Below are positions 25,704 through 36,242 of a stretch of 64,000 bases of DNA, in pieces. Source of the stretch: Albidovulum inexpectatum (GTDB lineage: Bacteria > Pseudomonadota > Alphaproteobacteria > Rhodobacterales > Rhodobacteraceae). The stretch covers positions 124,001 to 188,000 of the forward strand of contig NZ_PRDS01000005.1 in the NCBI RefSeq assembly GCF_002927635.1. Reading direction: 5' to 3'. Made by a program: the position numbers and the translations under genes. How positions within the stretch are numbered: the first letter of the stretch is position 1; every line of letters begins with the position of its first letter. The notes under the pieces were generated by a model. That model was not told the origin of the DNA, made no database searches, and saw nothing but the letters and a program-made list of their open reading frames with translations.

Positions 25704-28403
25704 GTGAAGGGCACGCAACATCCCCGGGACGAGCCGCTGCGCCGGCTTGAACGCCCCTTGCGGATCACGCGGGCGGCCATGACCGTCGAGAGCGCGGCTC
25801 ATGCGTTCTGGCCCGCGGGCTCGATCCTCTTGCTTGCGATATCCGTCCTGGCATTCGGTCTGACCGATCATCTGTCGCAAGGCGTCGGGCTGGCCGTTCT
25901 GGCGGCGTTTGGCATCGGGCTGGTCCTGGCCATCGGGCTTGGCCTGCGCCGCTTTCGCCTGCCGACACGGGACGAGGCAATGGCGCGGCTTGACGCCCAA
26001 TTTCCGGACAGGCCGATCTTGGCCCTGTCCGACCAGCTTGCCGTCGGCCGGTCCGACCCGTCCAGCGCGGCGGTCTGGCGCGCGCATCTGCGCCGCATGG
26101 CCGATCGTCTGAATGGGTTGAGACCCTCGCCCCCGCGCATCCGTCTTGCCGCGCAGGATCCGTTCGCGCTGCGCCTTGTGGCGCTGACGGCGGCCGCGAT
26201 GGCCCTGCTGTTTGGCGCGCCCGAACGCGTGGCCGATCTGCCCGCCGAATCCCTGCGCGCGGGCCGGGCCGAGGCCAGCGGCCCGTCATGGGAGGGCTGG
26301 GCCGAGCCCCCGACCTATACGCGATTGCCGGCGGTTTACCTGAACGAAGTCGAGGACACCGCGCTGACCCTGCCCGAGGGGACGCGGATTCTGTTTCGAA
26401 TTTACGGCGAGCCCGGCGATATCGGGATCGAGCAGACCATCGCCGGGGGCCCCCTGACCAGCGCCACGGACACGGATAGGCCGGTTGGGGATTCGGACGC
26501 ATCCGGGCCGGTCTCGGTGGAATTCGAGGCCGTGCGCAGTGGCGATCTGCGGGTCACGGGATCCGGCGGACGCGGCTGGCAGATCGAGGTGCTGCCTGAC
26601 CTGCCGCCCGAAATCTCGGTTTCAGGGCCGATCGGCAAGGAGGCCGATGGCCGGTTCGTGCAGCCATTCACGGCGCAGGATGACCACGAGATCGTGGCAG
26701 GCCGGGCCGTGATCGAGCTCGATCTCGACCGTGTCGATCGTCGCCATGGGCTTGCGGCCGGACCCGAAGCGCGCCCCGCACTGGTCTTCGATCTGCCGCT
26801 GCCGATCACGGGCGATCGTGCCCGGATCGAGGAGGCACTGGTCGAGGACGCATCGAAGCACCCCTTTGCCAATCTTCCCGTCCGGATGGTTCTTGAGGTG
26901 ACCGACGGCAGGGGGCAGACCGGCCAGAGCGCTCCGCAACTGGTGATTCTGCCGGGGCGGACCTTTTTTGACCCGGTCGCGGCGGCGCTGATCGAAATGC
27001 GGCGCGACCTGTTGTGGACGCGGGACAATGCGCGGCGCGTCTCGCAAATCCTGCGGGCAATCACGCACCGGCCTGAAGGACTTTTGCGCAACGAGCGCGC
27101 CTATCTGATGATCCGCGTGGCGATGCGGCGGCTGGACGGTGCACTGGCCCAGGGGCCTTTGTCGGATGCGATGCGCGACGAAATTGCCGAGGCGCTGTGG
27201 GAAATTGCGCTTTTGATCGAGGATGGCGGCCTGTCCGATGCTCTGGAGCGGATGCGACAGGCGCAGGACCGCCTGGCCGAGGCGATCCGCAGGGGTGCGT
27301 CGCCCGAAGAGATCGAACGGCTGATGCAGGAGCTGCGGGAAGCGACCGACGAATATATCCGGCGTCTGGCCAAGAACATGGAACGGCGTGGCCCCGACGA
27401 GCCGGGCCAGCAGCAGGCCGATAACGGCCAGCAGATCACCGGTGACCAGATCCAGCAGATGATGGACGAAATCCAGCGCCTGATGGAAGAAGGCCGCATG
27501 GCCGAGGCGCAGGAGCTTCTGGAACAGTTCCAGCGAATGATGGAAAACCTGCGCGTCACCGAGGGGCAGAGCGGCGAAGGCCAGCCCATGCCCGGCGGCG
27601 AGGCGATGGAAGGTCTGCGCGAGACATTGCGCGATCAGCAGCGCCTGTCGGATGAGGCGTTCGGCGAATTGCAGCGCCAGTTCGGTCAGCAACCTGGCCA
27701 GCCGATGCCCGGTCAGTCTCAACCCGGCAATCCCGGTCCGGGACAGCCTCAACCCGGTCAGAACGGCGGCCAGGATCAGCCCGGCCAGGGACAGCAGGGA
27801 CAGGGCGGGCAGGGGCAGGGGAGCGACCAGCCCGGTCAGCAGGGACAGGGGGCCGAGCCCCGACAGGGCGAGGGGCAGGCAGGTCGTCAGCCCGGTGAAA
27901 GCGGTCGGGATCTTGCAGCCCGCCAGCGTGCCCTGCGCGAGATGCTCGAAGGCCAGCTGCGACAGGGATTGCCCGGAAATGATGCCGAGGCGCGGGAACG
28001 CGCACGCCGCGCGCTCGAGGACGCTGGCCGCGCGATGGAGGGTGCCGAAGGCGCCCTTCGCGACGGCGATCTGCCGGGCGCCATCGAACGGCAGGCCGAG
28101 GCAATCGAAAATCTTCGAGAGGGTCTGCGCGGCCTGAACGAGGCGCTTGCGCAGAATCGCGAAGGTCAGCCCGGCAACGGCGATCAGCAGGGTGAGGCCG
28201 GGACACGCCAGGTCCAGCGCGATCCGCTGGGTCGGACGGTCGGCCAGGGCGGTCGGATCGGCACGGAACGGGACATGCTGCAAGGGCAGGATGTCTACCG
28301 CCGTGCTCAGGATCTTCTGGACGAGATCCGCCGCCGCTCGGGCGAGATGACGCGGCCGCAGATCGAGCTGGACTATCTCAGGCGCTTGCTCGACCGGTTC
28401 TAG
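25704..28403 (+). CDS. DUF4175 (TIGR02302) membrane protein with Gln/Gly/Pro-rich repeats
   Basis: 899 residues of unknown function, typical of alphaproteobacteria and often next to lysA. Two or three membrane segments lie near residues 33-75 and 160-172. A coiled-coil region about 500-640 is rich in Glu, Arg and Gln. A low-complexity stretch about 665-740 repeats PGQ/QPG/GQG units. GTG start with AAAGGA upstream. The 63-bp gap suggests cotranscription with lysA. An envelope or cell-wall role is plausible but unsupported. Confidence 0.82.
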   Translation: MKGTQHPRDEPLRRLERPLRITRAAMTVESAAHAFWPAGSILLLAISVLAFGLTDHLSQGVGLAVLAAFGIGLVLAIGLGLRRFRLPTRDEAMARLDAQFPDRPILALSDQLAVGRSDPSSAAVWRAHLRRMADRLNGLRPSPPRIRLAAQDPFALRLVALTAAAMALLFGAPERVADLPAESLRAGRAEASGPSWEGWAEPPTYTRLPAVYLNEVEDTALTLPEGTRILFRIYGEPGDIGIEQTIAGGPLTSATDTDRPVGDSDASGPVSVEFEAVRSGDLRVTGSGGRGWQIEVLPDLPPEISVSGPIGKEADGRFVQPFTAQDDHEIVAGRAVIELDLDRVDRRHGLAAGPEARPALVFDLPLPITGDRARIEEALVEDASKHPFANLPVRMVLEVTDGRGQTGQSAPQLVILPGRTFFDPVAAALIEMRRDLLWTRDNARRVSQILRAITHRPEGLLRNERAYLMIRVAMRRLDGALAQGPLSDAMRDEIAEALWEIALLIEDGGLSDALERMRQAQDRLAEAIRRGASPEEIERLMQELREATDEYIRRLAKNMERRGPDEPGQQQADNGQQITGDQIQQMMDEIQRLMEEGRMAEAQELLEQFQRMMENLRVTEGQSGEGQPMPGGEAMEGLRETLRDQQRLSDEAFGELQRQFGQQPGQPMPGQSQPGNPGPGQPQPGQNGGQDQPGQGQQGQGGQGQGSDQPGQQGQGAEPRQGEGQAGRQPGESGRDLAARQRALREMLEGQLRQGLPGNDAEARERARRALEDAGRAMEGAEGALRDGDLPGAIERQAEAIENLREGLRGLNEALAQNREGQPGNGDQQGEAGTRQVQRDPLGRTVGQGGRIGTERDMLQGQDVYRRAQDLLDEIRRRSGEMTRPQIELDYLRRLLDRF

Positions 28404-28433
28404 GCCGGTCGTGCGGATGCGCCGGTCGGGCCC

Positions 28434-29312
28434 TTAATCCCCTTGCAGCGCGGTGGTCAGATCCTGCATGCGCGCATCCAGCCACATGCGGGCACCATCG
28501 ACGCCCTGTGCATAGGTCGCAAGGCCGGACTTCAAGGCTGGAAAACGTTCCGCCAGTTGTGGAGCGAAGAGATAGACCGCGACCAGGCAGACGGCCAGCA
28601 GCAGGGCCAGACTGAACCCCAGCCGGAAGCCGCGCCGATCCCGCTGGGCGACGGCCTCGGGCGCGTCCATCGCGGCCGGTTCGTCACCGCGTTCGGAACT
28701 TGCCCGCAGGGTGGACTTGATTTCTTCGATATCGGGCAGGGCAACCTTGTTGCCCGTCCCTTTGCCGGACTCGGGTGTTTCGGCGGCTTGCTCGGATCCT
28801 GTCGCCGCGGGCTGGGCGCCATCGGTCGATGCGCTGCGCGCCGGTGCTGCCGCCGTCAGGCCGAGGTCGGTCTGGGTTTCGATGCCGCCGCGCTCGGCCT
28901 CCCGCGCTCGGCGTTCGCGCTCGGCTTCCTCCCGCAGGACGCTGAGCACCGATTCGTCGATCTTGCGCGGCGGCGGCGCGGGCATGGCATCTTCGTCGGC
29001 CGGCTCATCCTCGGCGTCATCGATGTCCGCATCATGCGCGCGGGGTGTCGTCGCCGAAGCCTGTGTTGACGCGGATTCAGGCGGCGTCGGCTCGTCCGGC
29101 GCCATGGCGCGCGCTTCGGGCCGGGGCGGCTCTGCCAATCCGGGTGCTTCTTCTGATGTCTTTTCGGCAGCGTGCCCGACCGATGGGCGCTTCGCGGGCA
29201 TCTGGAACCACGCATGGCCACAATTGGAACACTGGACATCCCTGCCGCTCTCGGGGATGACGCTGTCGTCGACTTCGTACTGCGCGCCGCAGCTTGGGCA
29301 GGTCAACCGCAT
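28434..29312 (-). CDS. Zinc-ribbon (MJ0042-type) membrane protein
   Basis: 292 residues. Residues 1-40 form a MJ0042-like zinc ribbon (CPSCGAQY ... CSNCGHAWF). A long acidic Ala/Pro/Glu-rich linker follows, then one transmembrane helix near residue 240 (LGFSLALLLAVCLVAVYLFAP) and a short extracytoplasmic tail. Such proteins are common in alphaproteobacteria and of unknown role. Divergent from ftsE with 141 bp between starts. Confidence 0.8.
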   Translation of the reverse strand: MRLTCPSCGAQYEVDDSVIPESGRDVQCSNCGHAWFQMPAKRPSVGHAAEKTSEEAPGLAEPPRPEARAMAPDEPTPPESASTQASATTPRAHDADIDDAEDEPADEDAMPAPPPRKIDESVLSVLREEAERERRAREAERGGIETQTDLGLTAAAPARSASTDGAQPAATGSEQAAETPESGKGTGNKVALPDIEEIKSTLRASSERGDEPAAMDAPEAVAQRDRRGFRLGFSLALLLAVCLVAVYLFAPQLAERFPALKSGLATYAQGVDGARMWLDARMQDLTTALQGD

Positions 29313-29453
29313 GAGATACCCGTCTGGTTTCAATCTTTTCGCGCCAAGGGCGATCGGGGATGACCCGTTTGCCCAAGTCTTGCCCAAGTAGTAGCAAGCA
29401 AATCGGCGCGCTCCAAGACGCGACGACATTTCGCCGGAAAACGGGCCCAGACA

Positions 29454-30161
29454 ATGATGAATTCGCCACGCAGTCCCGACGATCGCAGCGTGATCGCCTT
29501 TTCCGACGTTACCCACGGATATGGGGGGTCACCTTTGCTGCATGGCGTCTCGGTCCGCATCGCTCCGGGAAGCTTTCATTTCCTGACCGGCCCATCGGGC
29601 GCAGGCAAGACAACCCTGTTGAAGCTTTGTTATCGGGATCTGGTGCCGCAACAGGGCAGCGTATCGGTGTTTGGTCAGGAGACCGCGCAGATGGACCGCG
29701 ACGCCGTGGCCCTGCTGCGTCGGCGTGTCGGCGTGGTGCACCAGGATTGCCGCTTTCTGGACCACTTGACGATCGACGAAAACGTCGCATTGCCTGTGAC
29801 AGTGTCCGGGCGGCATATCGACCCGGCCGAGCTGGGCGAGCTGCTGGCGTGGGTCGGGCTGTCGCGTCGCGCCGGGGCGCTGCCGGCAGAATTGTCGGGG
29901 GGCGAACGTCAGCGTGCCGCGCTGGCACGCGCGGTCATCACGGCGCCCGAAATACTGATTGCCGATGAGCCGACGGGCAATCTGGACTGGGACATGTCGC
30001 TGCGGCTGCTGACCTTGCTGGTCGAGCTGAACCGGATGGGCAAGACCATCCTGATTGCAACGCATGACCTGAACCTGATCCGCGCCGCAAAGACGCAGGT
30101 TTCCGCGCGCGTCCTGCGTATTGCGAACCGACGGGTCGAACTGGCGGGGGCTGATCTGTGA
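29454..30161 (+). CDS. ftsE: Cell-division ABC ATPase FtsE
   Basis: Cytoplasmic ATPase of the FtsEX complex, which couples divisome activity to peptidoglycan hydrolases in the periplasm. Walker A GPSGAGKTT, signature LSGGERQR, Walker B LIADEPTGN and H-loop THD are complete. 235 residues. There is no clear ribosome site at ATG 29454 or 29457. Its stop overlaps the GTG start of ftsX. Confidence 0.93.
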   Translation: MMNSPRSPDDRSVIAFSDVTHGYGGSPLLHGVSVRIAPGSFHFLTGPSGAGKTTLLKLCYRDLVPQQGSVSVFGQETAQMDRDAVALLRRRVGVVHQDCRFLDHLTIDENVALPVTVSGRHIDPAELGELLAWVGLSRRAGALPAELSGGERQRAALARAVITAPEILIADEPTGNLDWDMSLRLLTLLVELNRMGKTILIATHDLNLIRAAKTQVSARVLRIANRRVELAGADL

Positions 30162-31066
30162 CACGGGTTTTCGATCATGTCATCGCGGTGATTGCCGGGC
30201 GCGGACCGGCCAATCGCATCGTTCCGCCCAGCGGCGCCACGGTCTGGCCGACGGTTCTGGCCGCCGGCGCAATGGCGTTCCTTGCGGTTTTCGCCCTGTC
30301 CGTGGCATTGGCGACCGATCGCCTGGCCGATCGCTGGGCCGACAGCCTTGCCCACAGCGCCACGGTGCGCGTGACGGTCGCGCCCGACCAGGCGGATCAG
30401 GCCGTGGACTCGGTGCTGCGGATTCTCGCGCAGACCCCCGGCATTGCCGAGGCGCGCGCGCTGGATCAGCAAGAGATCTCGCAACTTCTGGCGCCCTGGC
30501 TTGGGGCCGAGCTGCCGCTGGAGGACCTGCCCTTGCCGCGGCTGATCGAGATCCGCGAAACGGATGCTGGCTTTGACGCCGAATCCCTGCGCCTGCGCCT
30601 GTCGGCCGAGGTTCCGGGCGCCGAACTTGACGATCATGCCCGCTGGCGCCGCCCATTGGTCCTTGCCGCGGGGCGCATCCGTGCGTTGGGCATGGTGTCG
30701 CTTGGGCTGATCGTGGCGGCGATGGCGGCCATGGTGACCCTTGCCGCGCGCGCGGCACTTGCGGCCAACCGGCAGGTCATCGAGGTGCTGCGCCTGGTGG
30801 GGGCGCGTGATGCCTATATTGCGCGCGCCTTCGTGCGACGCTTCACCCACCGGGCAGGCACGGGCGCGCTTGTGGGTACTCTGGTCGGCATGTCTGCCAT
30901 CGCGCTTCTGCCCGGCCCCGCGCAAGAAGGTGCGGGTTTCCTGTCCGGGCTGGGTTTTCGTGGCGCGGAATGGCTGCTGCCGCTGGTGATTCCGGTCGTT
31001 GCCGCTATCGTGGCCTTTGCAGCAACCCGCGCCGCGGCTCGGGGCGCCCTGAGGGAAGTGCAATGA
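30158..31066 (+). CDS. ftsX: Cell-division membrane protein FtsX
   Basis: 302 residues with four transmembrane segments: one near residues 28-52, then a periplasmic loop of about 120 residues, then three C-terminal helices. This is the FtsX layout; LRLVGARDAYIARAF matches the conserved cytoplasmic motif. GTG start overlapping the ftsE stop (GTGA). The downstream plsC start overlaps its stop, giving a tight ftsE-ftsX-plsC operon. Confidence 0.92.
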   Translation: MTRVFDHVIAVIAGRGPANRIVPPSGATVWPTVLAAGAMAFLAVFALSVALATDRLADRWADSLAHSATVRVTVAPDQADQAVDSVLRILAQTPGIAEARALDQQEISQLLAPWLGAELPLEDLPLPRLIEIRETDAGFDAESLRLRLSAEVPGAELDDHARWRRPLVLAAGRIRALGMVSLGLIVAAMAAMVTLAARAALAANRQVIEVLRLVGARDAYIARAFVRRFTHRAGTGALVGTLVGMSAIALLPGPAQEGAGFLSGLGFRGAEWLLPLVIPVVAAIVAFAATRAAARGALREVQ

Positions 31067-31817
31067 GATTGATCCTGCAATATATCCTGTCGATGATTTT
31101 CATCGTCCAGATGTACCTGATGATGGCGATCTACGCGCTGTACTGGACGCCGCGCGTGATGTTTCGGCGCGAGGCGGCCTATGACGCCGTTCACGCCTAT
31201 TGCAACTGGGTGCGCTGGTCGGCCGCCGCCATCGTGGGGCTGCGTTCCGAGATCCGGGGCGAAGTGCCCACGGATGAGGTTCTGATCGCGGCCAAGCATC
31301 AGAGCTTCTTTGACATCATCCTGATCGTCTCGGCCGTCCCGCGCCCGAAATTCATCATGAAGAAAGAACTTCTATGGGCGCCCATCGTCGGGTGGTACGC
31401 CAGAAAGATCGGCTGTGTCCCCGTTGATCGCGGCAAGCGCGGCCAGGCAATCCGGCGCATGCTGGCCGAGGTCAAGGCGGGCCGCGAGCTGCCCGGGCAG
31501 CTGATCATCTATCCGCAGGGTACCCGCGTCGCCGCCGGCGCGCGCAGGCCCTACAAGGTAGGTGTGGGCATTCTCTATTCCCAGCTTGGGCAGGATTGCG
31601 TGCCAGCCGCGACCAATGTCGGCGTGTTCTGGCCACGTCACGGGATCCTTCGCAAGCCCGGTCTTGCCGTTGTGGAATTTCTGCCGCGCATTCCCGCCGG
31701 CCTGCCCGTCGAGGAATTCATGGCCCGGATCGAGCCGATGATCGAAGAGGCCTCGGACCGGCTGATGGAGGAAGCGGGTTTTGTTCTGCCCGACCGTCCG
31801 CGCCAGCCCGCCGACGC

Positions 31818-31821
<4 letters not shown>
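31063..31821 (+). CDS. plsC: 1-acyl-sn-glycerol-3-phosphate acyltransferase PlsC
   Basis: Inner-membrane enzyme that acylates lysophosphatidic acid to phosphatidic acid. The catalytic HX4D is in KHQSFFD and the substrate motif in YPQGTR; an N-terminal hydrophobic anchor covers about residues 5-25. 252 residues. Overlaps ftsX by ATGA and ends convergently with znuA, sharing 4 bp. Confidence 0.9.
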
Positions 31822-32819
<998 letters not shown>

Positions 32820-32857
32820 CGGACCCTCCGGCAGGTTGTCAAGCATTCGAGCGTCAT

Positions 32858-32878
32858 GTATGTTATATCGTAACAAGT
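32858..32878. promoter_or_regulatory. Zur-box-like palindrome between znuA and zur
   Basis: ATGTTATATCGTAACAAG contains GTTAT-N3-GTAAC, close to the GTTATA-type Zur operators of alphaproteobacteria. It sits in the 82-bp divergent gap, where one site could repress both znuA and zur-znuCB when zinc is sufficient. Confidence 0.65.
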
Positions 32879-32901
32879 CAAGGGATAAGGTCCTGCCAGC
32901 A

Positions 32902-33399
32902 ATGCCTGCCGATCAGCCCAACCCAGCCGTGGCCTTTGCCAAGCATGACCATTCCGATTGCGCGCATCGGATTCTCGACCGTGCCGAGAAGCTGAGCGAG
33001 GCGCGCGGCGTTCGTCTGACACCCGTGCGCCGCAGGACGCTGGAAATCCTGCTGGAATCACACCGCGCGATGGGAGCCTATGAGGTATTGGAGCGTCTGG
33101 CGCAAGACGGGTTCGGCCATCAGCCGCCGGTGGCCTATCGCGCGCTGGATTTTCTGGTCGAACACGGTCTGGCCCACCGGATCCGGCGGTTGAACGCCTT
33201 TGCGGCCTGCATGGCGCCGGGCCAGACCCACAATCCCGTATTCTTCATCTGCCGCGCCTGCCAATCCGTTGCCGAATCTTCCACGCCCGAACTGCGCGAT
33301 CGCATCGACGCGGCCGCGGATGCGATCGGCTTCGAGGTCGAGCGCGCAAATGTCGAGGCCCTTGGCCTGTGTCCCGCCTGTGCCGACAGAGAGGAATGA
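32902..33399 (+). CDS. zur: Zinc uptake regulator Zur (Fur family)
   Basis: 165-residue Fur-family repressor with a winged helix (LTPVRRRTLEILLESHRAMGAYE) and a dimerisation domain holding two CxxC pairs (CRAC, CPAC) for structural zinc. The His-containing N-terminus (KHDHSDCAH) and its place between znuA and znuC make zinc the likely co-repressor, not iron. Its stop overlaps the znuC start, giving the operon zur-znuC-znuB. Confidence 0.92.
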   Translation: MPADQPNPAVAFAKHDHSDCAHRILDRAEKLSEARGVRLTPVRRRTLEILLESHRAMGAYEVLERLAQDGFGHQPPVAYRALDFLVEHGLAHRIRRLNAFAACMAPGQTHNPVFFICRACQSVAESSTPELRDRIDAAADAIGFEVERANVEALGLCPACADREE

Positions 33400-34157
33400 T
33401 GCTGATCGAAACCCATGGCCTGTCGGTTCGCCGGGGCAACGCAACCGTCCTGCGCGATGTCGATCTTGCCATTGCGCAGGGCGAGATCGTGACCATCGTC
33501 GGCCCGAACGGATCGGGCAAGTCCACGCTGGTCCGCGCCCTGATCGGGCTTGAGCCATTGTCCGCAGGCACGCTCTGGCGCAAGCCGGGCCTGAGAATCG
33601 GCTATGTGCCGCAACGGCTGCATGTCGATGCGACGCTGCCGATGACCGTGCGTCGATTTCTGTCGCTGCCCCAGCGTGTCAGCGACGAAGCCGCCCGCGT
33701 CGCCCTGACCAGGACGGGCGTTCCGGACGTCGCCCAGCGCCAGCTTTCGGGCCTGTCGGGCGGACAATTGCAAAGGGTCCTGTTGGCACGCGCGCTTCTT
33801 TCGCAGCCCGACATCTTCATCCTGGACGAGCCTACCCAGGGGCTGGACCAGCCCGGAACCGCCGCCTTCTATCGCCTGATCGAGGAATTGCGCGCCGAGA
33901 CCGGCGCGGCCGTGCTGATGGTCAGCCATGACCTGCATGTGGTGATGAGCGCTTCGGACCGGGTGATCTGCCTGAACGGTCATGTCTGTTGTCAGGGCGC
34001 GCCGCATGTCGTGTCGGCTGCGCCGGAATACAGGGCCCTGTTCGGGCTGGGGACCGGCGGAACGCTGGCGCTGTACCGGCATCTGCATGACCACGACCAC
34101 GATGGCGAGGCCCATGCCCACAATCACGATCATGCGCGGGAGCATGAGGATGCCTGA
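33399..34157 (+). CDS. znuC: Zinc ABC transporter ATPase ZnuC
   Basis: Cytoplasmic ATPase powering zinc import with ZnuB. Walker A GPNGSGKST, signature LSGGQLQR, Walker B IFILDEPTQGLD and SHD H-loop are complete. The last 30 residues are unusually His/Asp-rich (YRHLHDHDHDGEAHAHNHDH). ATG 33399 is preferred for ribosome-site spacing; ATG 33396 is an alternative. Overlaps zur and znuB. Confidence 0.93.
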   Translation: MLIETHGLSVRRGNATVLRDVDLAIAQGEIVTIVGPNGSGKSTLVRALIGLEPLSAGTLWRKPGLRIGYVPQRLHVDATLPMTVRRFLSLPQRVSDEAARVALTRTGVPDVAQRQLSGLSGGQLQRVLLARALLSQPDIFILDEPTQGLDQPGTAAFYRLIEELRAETGAAVLMVSHDLHVVMSASDRVICLNGHVCCQGAPHVVSAAPEYRALFGLGTGGTLALYRHLHDHDHDGEAHAHNHDHAREHEDA

Positions 34158-34935
34158 CGATTTCATCTTGCGCGCGGCACTGGCCGGCGTCGGGCTCATG
34201 CTGGCCGCGGGGCCGCTGGGGGCCTTCGTCATCTGGCGGCGCATGGCCTATACGGGGGACGCCACCGCACATGCGGCCATTCTGGGCGTTGCGCTGGCGC
34301 TTGCGACCGAAATGCCGATTGCCCTTGGCACCGCGATCGTCGCGCTGGCCATGGCGCTTGCCGTGTCCGCGCTGACCGGGCGCGGCCGGGCGGCCGATAC
34401 CGTGCTTGGCGTGCTTGCCCATTCGGCCCTTGCGCTGGGCCTGGTGGCGGTGTCGTTCCTGCCCTCGGTGCGTTCGGATCTTTCCGTCTGGCTGTTCGGT
34501 GACGTCCTGACCGTCAATGCCCGCGACGTGGCGACGATCTGGGCCGGTTCTGGCGCGGTTCTGGGGCTGCTGGCCTGGCGTTGGGGGGCGCTGCTGACAG
34601 CCACGTTGAGCGATGAGCTGTCGCAGGCCGCGGGCTTTTCCCCGCGGCGGCAGCAGCTTGTCCTGACGGTTGCGGTCGCGTTGACGGTTGCGGTCGCGTT
34701 GAAGATCGTGGGCGCGTTGATGACCGGCGCGATGCTGGTCATCCCGGCTGCCGCGGCGCGTTCGTTGGCGCGCAGTCCCGAGGCAATGGCCCTGTGGGCG
34801 GTCTTGATTGGCAGCCTGTCGGTGGTCGGCGGGCTGATCGCGTCACTGCGACTGGACACGCCCGCCGGACCGTCGATCGTGGTCGTGGCCGCGACGATCT
34901 TTGCCCTGACCTTGCCGCTGGCGCGGTACCGCTAG
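34150..34935 (+). CDS. znuB: Zinc ABC transporter permease ZnuB
   Basis: Inner-membrane permease of the ABC-3 family, 261 residues with about eight hydrophobic segments and the conserved GPLGAFVIWRRMAYTGDA start region. MPDDFILRAAL aligns with usual ZnuB N-termini, hence the start at 34150; ATG 34144 is an in-frame alternative. Overlaps the znuC end, and ends convergently with ugd, sharing 4 bp. Confidence 0.93.
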   Translation: MPDDFILRAALAGVGLMLAAGPLGAFVIWRRMAYTGDATAHAAILGVALALATEMPIALGTAIVALAMALAVSALTGRGRAADTVLGVLAHSALALGLVAVSFLPSVRSDLSVWLFGDVLTVNARDVATIWAGSGAVLGLLAWRWGALLTATLSDELSQAAGFSPRRQQLVLTVAVALTVAVALKIVGALMTGAMLVIPAAAARSLARSPEAMALWAVLIGSLSVVGGLIASLRLDTPAGPSIVVVAATIFALTLPLARYR

Positions 34936-36242
34936 GCGCCGCGACCCACGCCGGTATAGGCCTCGAAGCCCGCCTCGCGCACGGCCTGGGGCGCATAGAC
35001 ATTGCGCAGATCGGCCATGCGCGCCTTGCGCATGACCCCGGCAAGACGGGGCAGGTCCAGTGCGCGGAACTCGTTCCACTCGGTCAGGATGACGACGGCA
35101 TCGGCGTCCCGGGCGGCCTGATAGGCATCCTCCATCCAGGTCACGCCGGGCAGCAGGGCCTCGCCTTCGCGCCGCCCCTGCGGATCGACGACGCGCACGC
35201 GAGCGCCGTTGCCCACCAGCGCGGGAACGATCGTCAGCGACGGGGCTTCACGCATGTCATCGGTATTGGGCTTGAAGGTCACGCCAAGGACCGCGATCGT
35301 CTTGCCGTTCACCGAGCCGTCGCACAGATCCATGATCTTGTCGACCATGCGGCGCTTGACCTCGTCATTGACCTTGATCACCGTTTCGACGATCTGCAGC
35401 GGGCTGGCATGATCCTGCCCGATCCGCGCCAGGGCCCGCGTGTCCTTGGGGAAGCAGGAACCGCCGAAGCCCGGACCGGCATGCAGGAACTTGGGGCCGA
35501 TGCGGCCGTCCAGGCCGATCCCCTTGGCGACCTGTTTCACATCCGCGCCGACCCTTTCGCAAAGCTGGGCGATTTCGTTGATGAAGGTGATCTTTGTCGC
35601 CAGGAAAGCGTTTGCCGCATACTTGATCAGCTCGGCTGTCTCGAGGTCGGTATAAAGGATGGGAAAGTCACGCAGGAACAGCGGGCGATAGATTTCGCCC
35701 ATGATCTTGCGCGCGCGATCCGAGGTCACGCCGACCACGACCCGGTCGGGACGCATGAAATCGTCGATCGCGGCGCCTTCGCGCAGGAATTCGGGATTCG
35801 ATGCCACATCGAAATCGGCATTGGGGTTGGCACGCGCGATCACCTCGCGGACGACCGCATTCGTGCCGACGGGCACGGTGGATTTGGTCACCACGACGGC
35901 ATAGCCCGTCAGGGCATGGGCAATATCCTCGGCCGCCTGCATCACATAGGTCAGGTCCGCATGCCCGTCGCCGCGCCGCGAGGGCGTGCCCACCGCGATG
36001 AACACGGCGTCAGCCCCGTCCACGGCGGATTGCAGATCGCGGGTGAAGCTGAGACGCCCGGCGGCGACATTGCGCGCCATCAGCACGTCCAACCCGGGCT
36101 CGTAGATCGGCACTTCTCCGCGCGCAAGCTTGTCGATCTTGGCGGGGTCCTTGTCGACGCAGACAACCTCGTGTCCAAAGTCCGACAGGCAGACGCCGGT
36201 AACGAGCCCGACATAGCCGGTGCCGATCATCGCGATTTTCAT
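34932..36242 (-). CDS. ugd: UDP-glucose 6-dehydrogenase
   Basis: Makes UDP-glucuronate from UDP-glucose with 2 NAD+, a precursor of acidic envelope polysaccharides. Rossmann motif GTGYVGLVTG at residues 7-16; active-site cysteine in GFGGSCFPKDT; 436 residues. The open frame extends far upstream, but MKIAMIGTGYVG is the clear family start. Divergent from the CAP-domain gene. Near yjbF-yjbH, consistent with polysaccharide production. Confidence 0.94.
   Translation of the reverse strand: MKIAMIGTGYVGLVTGVCLSDFGHEVVCVDKDPAKIDKLARGEVPIYEPGLDVLMARNVAAGRLSFTRDLQSAVDGADAVFIAVGTPSRRGDGHADLTYVMQAAEDIAHALTGYAVVVTKSTVPVGTNAVVREVIARANPNADFDVASNPEFLREGAAIDDFMRPDRVVVGVTSDRARKIMGEIYRPLFLRDFPILYTDLETAELIKYAANAFLATKITFINEIAQLCERVGADVKQVAKGIGLDGRIGPKFLHAGPGFGGSCFPKDTRALARIGQDHASPLQIVETVIKVNDEVKRRMVDKIMDLCDGSVNGKTIAVLGVTFKPNTDDMREAPSLTIVPALVGNGARVRVVDPQGRREGEALLPGVTWMEDAYQAARDADAVVILTEWNEFRALDLPRLAGVMRKARMADLRNVYAPQAVREAGFEAYTGVGRGA

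Noticed and set aside
26622-28283. 553-residue antisense frame opposite the DUF4175 gene
   Set aside because: Leu/Ala-rich shadow of the repeat region; no start context or family motif.
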